Source of the DNA: Neckera pumila | Lineage: Eukaryota > Streptophyta > Bryopsida > Hypnales > Neckeraceae | DNA: 64,000 bases | Reading direction: 5' to 3' | Assembly (NCBI GenBank): GCA_963969595.1 | Contig: OZ018410.1 | Span: forward strand, 25,672,913-25,736,912 | Shown: piece after piece, positions 60,110-64,000 of the stretch | Layout of the letters: every line of letters starts with the position of its first letter | How positions within the stretch are numbered: the first letter of the stretch is position 1 | The notes under the pieces: model-generated | Seen by the model: only the letters and a program-made list of their open reading frames with translations | What the model was told of the DNA's origin: nothing | The model's database searches: none | Made by a program: the position numbers and the translations under genes

Positions 60110-60845
60110 GCAGATGATCACTTCAGAGCTAGGTTTCTCCACGGCAGAACGAGAATGCTGCGAGCGTGTGCACGGGAGATGCAAGACCTGCTAGATCACA
60201 AAGACCTCGTGGGTGGACTTGGGAGGAGGAACAGGGCAAAACGTAGAAACCATGGCCAATCTCTGCAACTTATCATTGTTTAAGAAAATCTATGTCGTGG
60301 ATATCTGTGGCCCCCTCTGTGACATTGCAAGAGCGAAGGTGGAAAAAAAGGGGTAGACGAATGTGGAGGTAGTAGAGGCTGATGTTTGTGATTATAAACC
60401 GGAAGAAACTCTTGCAACTCTCGTCACTTTCTCATATTGTCTAGCTAGCTAGTACACCCCTAAACTCTAAAACCCTAAAACTCTAAAACCCCAAAACGAG
60501 ATTGTATGTATACTTGAGTCCTTGTCTCTGATGCATGAAGTTGAATATGGTGCCCCAAACTGCAATTCTTGTCCTGATTTCCTCTCGGTGCATGAGCCAG
60601 TGATACCCCCATTTCTAAATGCTGTCAACAAGGCGTCATCCTACCTGGTAGTCATGGTGACCAACTGAAGCTACCTACAGTTGGTGTCTTGGGCGTGGCT
60701 GACTTCTTCACCTCGTTGAAGCATGACAAGCTGAACGACAACACGGTTTTCTTACCCGGTGGTTCTGGAGATCTATATTTGACTTCGACAATATTGATCT
60801 CGGCCCAGAGCGAAGGCAGTACATGGATTACAAGTTTGAAACTGG
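60110..60845 (+). pseudogene. BTA1: broken BTA1-type betaine lipid (DGTS) synthase gene, methyltransferase part
   Basis: BTA1 makes the membrane lipid DGTS from S-adenosylmethionine and diacylglycerol. Seen here in order, in changing frames: FRARFLHGRTRMLRACA (60120-60180); WVDLGGGTGQNVE, the SAM-binding loop (about 60211-60250); FKKIYVVDICGPLC; NVEVVEADV; ATLVTFSYCL (to about 60440). After an interval of about 160 bp come VIPPFLNAVNKASSYL (about 60605), GVLGVADFFTSLKHD (about 60683-60725), and RWFWRSIFDFDNIDLGPERR (about 60750-60810). Breaks: a frameshift just before the SAM loop, TAG in place of the expected Trp in 'KG*TNV', and frameshifts after SSYL and after KHD. Telomere-like repeats sit where an intron is expected. 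Downstream domains are not found. A functional copy would have to be elsewhere. Confidence 0.75.
60458..60497 (+). repeat. short telomere-like repeat tract
   Basis: Reads as degenerate (C)CCTAAA units: 'ccctaaactctaaaaccc', then 'taaaactctaaaacccc'. It lies between two conserved blocks of the BTA1 pseudogene. It could be a short interstitial telomeric insertion or chance intronic sequence. Confidence 0.5.
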
Positions 60846-63076
60846 TAAGTGTTCATCAAACAATTCTGGTACAACCTGCTAATCCACGGCTTGTACAGTC
60901 GAGTATAGGAATCTTACGAACTTTTCAGGCAGTTTTCACTAGAAAGTTCATCAACTTCAAGAAGCTCTAGCACGCTCAAAAATGATCTGATTTTGAAACT
61001 GCAAATTGCGTTGGAATTGCGTTGGAAATTGCTGCAAATTGCGTTGGAATTACAATGAAGTGCACTTCAACTTCACAACAAGTGAAAAATGAATCATTTA
61101 AAATCATACAACAATTTGGATATCTTTCATACACTATGTACCATTTCGTAAAGAACCTTTAGAAGATAGTCAAAGATTTTTTGCAATGGGGTGAAGGAGA
61201 AGCAAGAAATCGTACAAGAAATCCAAGTGGTATGAGATCAAGTATCTCTAAAACAATTACAAAGACTCATTTCTAATATGGACCATTAAATACTAGTTGG
61301 AATTTTCACAAATGGTGGCAACACTAGATAATAGATAGTGTATAGAAAACATCAAACTTTTTGTATGGTTTTCAATTACATATGTATATTTGCAATGATG
61401 ATAAAGTAGACTTAAGTGTGATTCCAATGCAGTTTATGATTTAAAATTCCATTCATTTTTAGCATACGCCGGCCTCCCAAAGTTCACCAAATCTCAACAG
61501 GATGCAAAAATTTGTAAGGTTCCTGTACCCATCTAGTAGCTGCTTCTTATGGCGTAAGCAATGAATTACTGATGGAGATTAACACCTTGCAGATTTCTGA
61601 CGATTTCTGTGGTGAATGGTGCAGTGTATGAGGAGAGTCACACCGGGCACATTCCTTATGTACCATTCCTACAAGTTCCATATCACATCGGGTTAGGGCT
61701 ACCGAAGCAGCAGCAGCAGCAACGATGAGTTCAATTAGATACACTCAGATCTGGTGTTGTCTGTTTAATATTTCTAAGATAGTTGTGATTTTGCTCATGC
61801 CAAGGTTGATGTGCTAGACACCTTCCGAGCATGAGCATCTCATTCGAGACGAATTTATTCATTCCCCTACAACTCTTGTGCCTCAAATTAGGAGGTTGTA
61901 TTCGTATGTCTGCAACATTGATATGATTAAGGAATTCATGTGCAGGTATAGTAACCACACGTAGTTCATCTATTGTCTATTGTATTAACTAAGGAGTGTT
62001 TCACACTACGTCCACTATAAGAGAAAGAGGTCTTTTAAATATAGTCCTGGTAGTATAGTCCTATAAATAATGACCTTTTAAGGAGATTCTTAGTAAGAAT
62101 TTATTGAAAGTACATGTATTCCTAGTAAAATTTTACTAACAATCACCTTAAAAGGTCATTACTTATAGGACTTTACTACTAGAACTATACTTAAAGCACC
62201 CCTTTTTCTTGGGATGTCCCAAGTCCCAACTTTCTAAGTCCCGGTTCAAGACCAAATCTCAACTTTCTGAGGTTGTAGAAAGTGAATAAGAAAATAATAA
62301 ATGTGGGACTTTGTGCAACTATGCTTATGAGATACAGACTTTGAAAATTAGTCTATGTACAGTTTGGCGCCACTATATATGAAGATGTTTAACTCAGAAG
62401 AATTATTCAGAGTCCAAAACCTGTCTTAAACTCTCTCTAGCAAATAAATTGTGGGATTCAGATTCAATGGGTGAGAAAATTCAATGATTTGTAACATTGC
62501 AACTCCTCTTCACATGTGTGTGGTGTATGCGGGCAGATCTTGAGTCTGCCAAATTGGTCGATGGATACAGACTGCGCTTGTAAGCCAAAACCTTCACCAG
62601 TCAACCTCTCTTTGATTGTCTTGAAAGCAATATTAAAAGTTAGCACTGGTTAGACATATATGCTTTTGGAAACTCCTAATAAGTCTTTGTTATCGTATCT
62701 AAAACTTTTACAACTGGTGAAACCATGCTGGACTCGAAGACTATGAAGTCTATCATGGTTCTTTTGAAGACGGCATTCGCACTTCAAATGTGGCTTGATA
62801 ATCTTGTTCAGGTTTTGCTGTGGTGTACTGAGCAAGGATATTGCAATGCAGGGCCTATCTCTATGGACTTATTCGACGAGGTTGGCATCGGCGGAGGTGC
62901 TTTGGGTATTTCAGGTGACTTACTTCACCCTTACAACTTGAAAGGAATGCTTCTTTAGATGGGGAATGAAGGTTGGCATGCAACACTGAGTTTGCTTACA
63001 ATTGTGGAAGCTCTTGCTCTCCCCACGAAGTCCATAGCATGGCAAAAGGGCATCTTAAGATCCCTGGTGGTGGTAG
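60846..63076. other. intergenic, one foldback MITE, no gene recognised
   Basis: Mostly AT-rich. Frames such as 62725-62958 (plus) and 61731-61958 (minus) show no recognisable domain. Holds the palindromic element at 62013-62216. Confidence 0.5.
62013..62216. mobile_element. older CACTA-like foldback MITE
   Basis: The left end CACTATAAGAGAAAGAGG pairs without gaps with the right end read inward (CATCCCAAGAAAAAGGGG). The arms stay alignable for about 90 bp, e.g. 'ataatgaccttttaagg' at left versus 'ccttaaaaggtcattactta' at right, around a short centre near 'agtacatgtatt'. About a quarter of arm positions differ. The right CACTA terminus has decayed and no clear 3-bp duplication remains. Confidence 0.75.
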
Positions 63077-63240
63077 ACTTTTTCATAGATTTGAACTTTG
63101 TTCATAGATTTGGACTTTGTCCATAGATTCAGACTTTTTCATAAGTTTAGACTTTCTTGTAGATTTAGACTTTTTCATAGATTCAAACTATTTCATGGTT
63201 TCAAACTTTTTCTTAAATTTGGACTTCTTCATATAAATAA
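63077..63240 (+). repeat. minisatellite, nine units of 18-19 bp
   Basis: Units such as 'actttttcatagatttga', 'actttgtccatagattcag' and 'actttcttgtagatttag' follow one another without gaps. No coding frame. It lies about 230 bp from the Tc1-like transposase remnant. Confidence 0.9.
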
Positions 63241-63469
63241 AATGCTTTATTGATTTGGCTTTCTTAAATGTACAAATTTTCACAAAGTATAATGTTTCTT
63301 GGAGAAGATTTCATTTTTGTAGTTCATATTGTCTTTTAAGAATGTTGAAAAGACATGTAGAAATTCAGCATAGGTACTTTAAAGTAAGTCCTAGACACAT
63401 GTTTTTAAGCAAGTATTTACTTAAAACATCATTATTATCTATCAATATGGTTTTTCTGCCTTAAAATTG

Positions 63470-63945
63470 CACTTGAAACATCCCTTTTTCTTACAGTATT
63501 CACCCTCATAGATATTTTTAACAAAATCCCTTGCAGTCCACTCTCCTTGGGGCATAAAAACAAGACGGCTCTATGAAATCCTGTAAATCCCCCCTATACC
63601 ATCACCAAAGTCCTTGATTTAAACGTAGGAGCAAGGCACTGCAAGGCATATTGTTCATGAGTTTTTCTCCAAATACGCATGTGCTTGGAATTCTTGCTAG
63701 GCTCAAAGCTTGATTCATCCATCCAAATCACTCTTTTCCAATCATCCACTATCCAATGGTGGCACTTTCTAGCAAAAGCCATCCTGTGATTTCTATGAAC
63801 TTTGCTGAGGTACAATTTATTTGGAGCTATACGATTTTGAAATCCTAGCCAGCCCTATGAATATATCTGCACATGGTAGGCGGTGAGCTTGAAATTTTTC
63901 CGCAAGCGCTGCTAAAGTCAATCGCCGATCACAACAGATCAATCA
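63470..63945 (-). pseudogene. Tc1/mariner-like transposase remnant
   Basis: Read on the minus strand from 63945 down, pieces of a Tc1-type transposase appear in order. They are RRLTLAALAEKFQ (helix-turn-helix region, about 63933-63895) and, after a frameshift, APNKLYLSKVHRNHRMAFA. Next is HWIVDDWKRVIWMDESSFE (catalytic D of the DDE triad) and KHMRIWRKTHEQY, ending in VMV and a stop at about 63594. A further piece (LVFMPQGEWTARDFVKNIY, about 63560-63500) is in another frame. At least two frameshifts and stops make it non-functional. More may lie beyond the right edge. Confidence 0.8.
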
Positions 63946-64000
63946 ACCGAGGTCTCTTTGAATACAATTAGATAATTTCAGAGGTCAAAATTTAGGCTTA

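Noticed and set aside
63475..63497. 'catccctttttcttacagta' looks like the terminus of a CACTA-type MITE
   Set aside because: On the minus strand it continues in frame from the Tc1-like transposase piece (VKNIYEGEYCKKKG), and no inverted partner was found.
1..64000. tRNA, rRNA or other structured RNA genes
   Set aside because: I looked for tRNA-like arms and conserved rRNA words by eye and saw none; short or diverged RNAs could be missed.

Overview
The window is nuclear DNA of a land plant: AT-rich, with spliced genes, GT-AG introns and many small transposon relics. A degraded BTA1-type betaine-lipid synthase at about 60 kb points to a seedless plant (bryophyte, lycophyte or fern), because seed plants are known to have lost this pathway. 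The large decayed MULE-like gene fits this but does not settle the lineage.

Layout. 1-13.4 kb is gene-poor, AT-rich, decayed repeat DNA with several miniature elements. 13,389-27,873 is, by my reading, one 14.5-kb Mutator-like transposon. It has an exact 10-bp flanking duplication (atctccaacc) and inverted ends sharing GCTAxTTTGTGAxCCT. It carries two long head-to-head genes: a MULE-type transposase on the minus strand and, on the plus strand, an exon-rich gene whose C-terminal half looks like a beta-class DNA amino-methyltransferase with a ruined catalytic motif. Both genes are broken, mostly by TAG codons that C-to-T (or G-to-A) changes would explain. The element also holds a CACTA-type foldback MITE (almost perfect 238-bp palindrome) and, in an intron, about 25 copies of a ~149-bp satellite. 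27.9-31.4 kb is intergenic with a Tourist-like MITE.

31.4-33.9 kb is an intact methionine sulfoxide reductase A gene (minus) with a MITE directly upstream. After more MITEs and AT-rich DNA comes a complete ribosomal protein eL18 gene (38.1-39.7 kb, plus), a complete GH3 beta-xylosidase gene (42.0-49.2 kb, minus, 8 exons) and a second complete eL18 gene (51.5-53.0 kb, minus). The two eL18 genes form an inverted duplication around the xylosidase. An F-box-like/RCC1-repeat gene lies at 55.6-57.9 kb (plus). The last 6 kb holds the BTA1 pseudogene, a second foldback MITE, an 18-bp minisatellite and a Tc1-like transposase remnant running towards the right edge.

The intact genes are unrelated housekeeping or cell-wall genes (protein repair, translation, xylan/arabinan trimming, a probable ubiquitin-ligase adaptor) and form no operon-like unit. 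The noteworthy system is the two-gene MULE. Exon borders were read by eye from splice signals, reading phase and family similarity.
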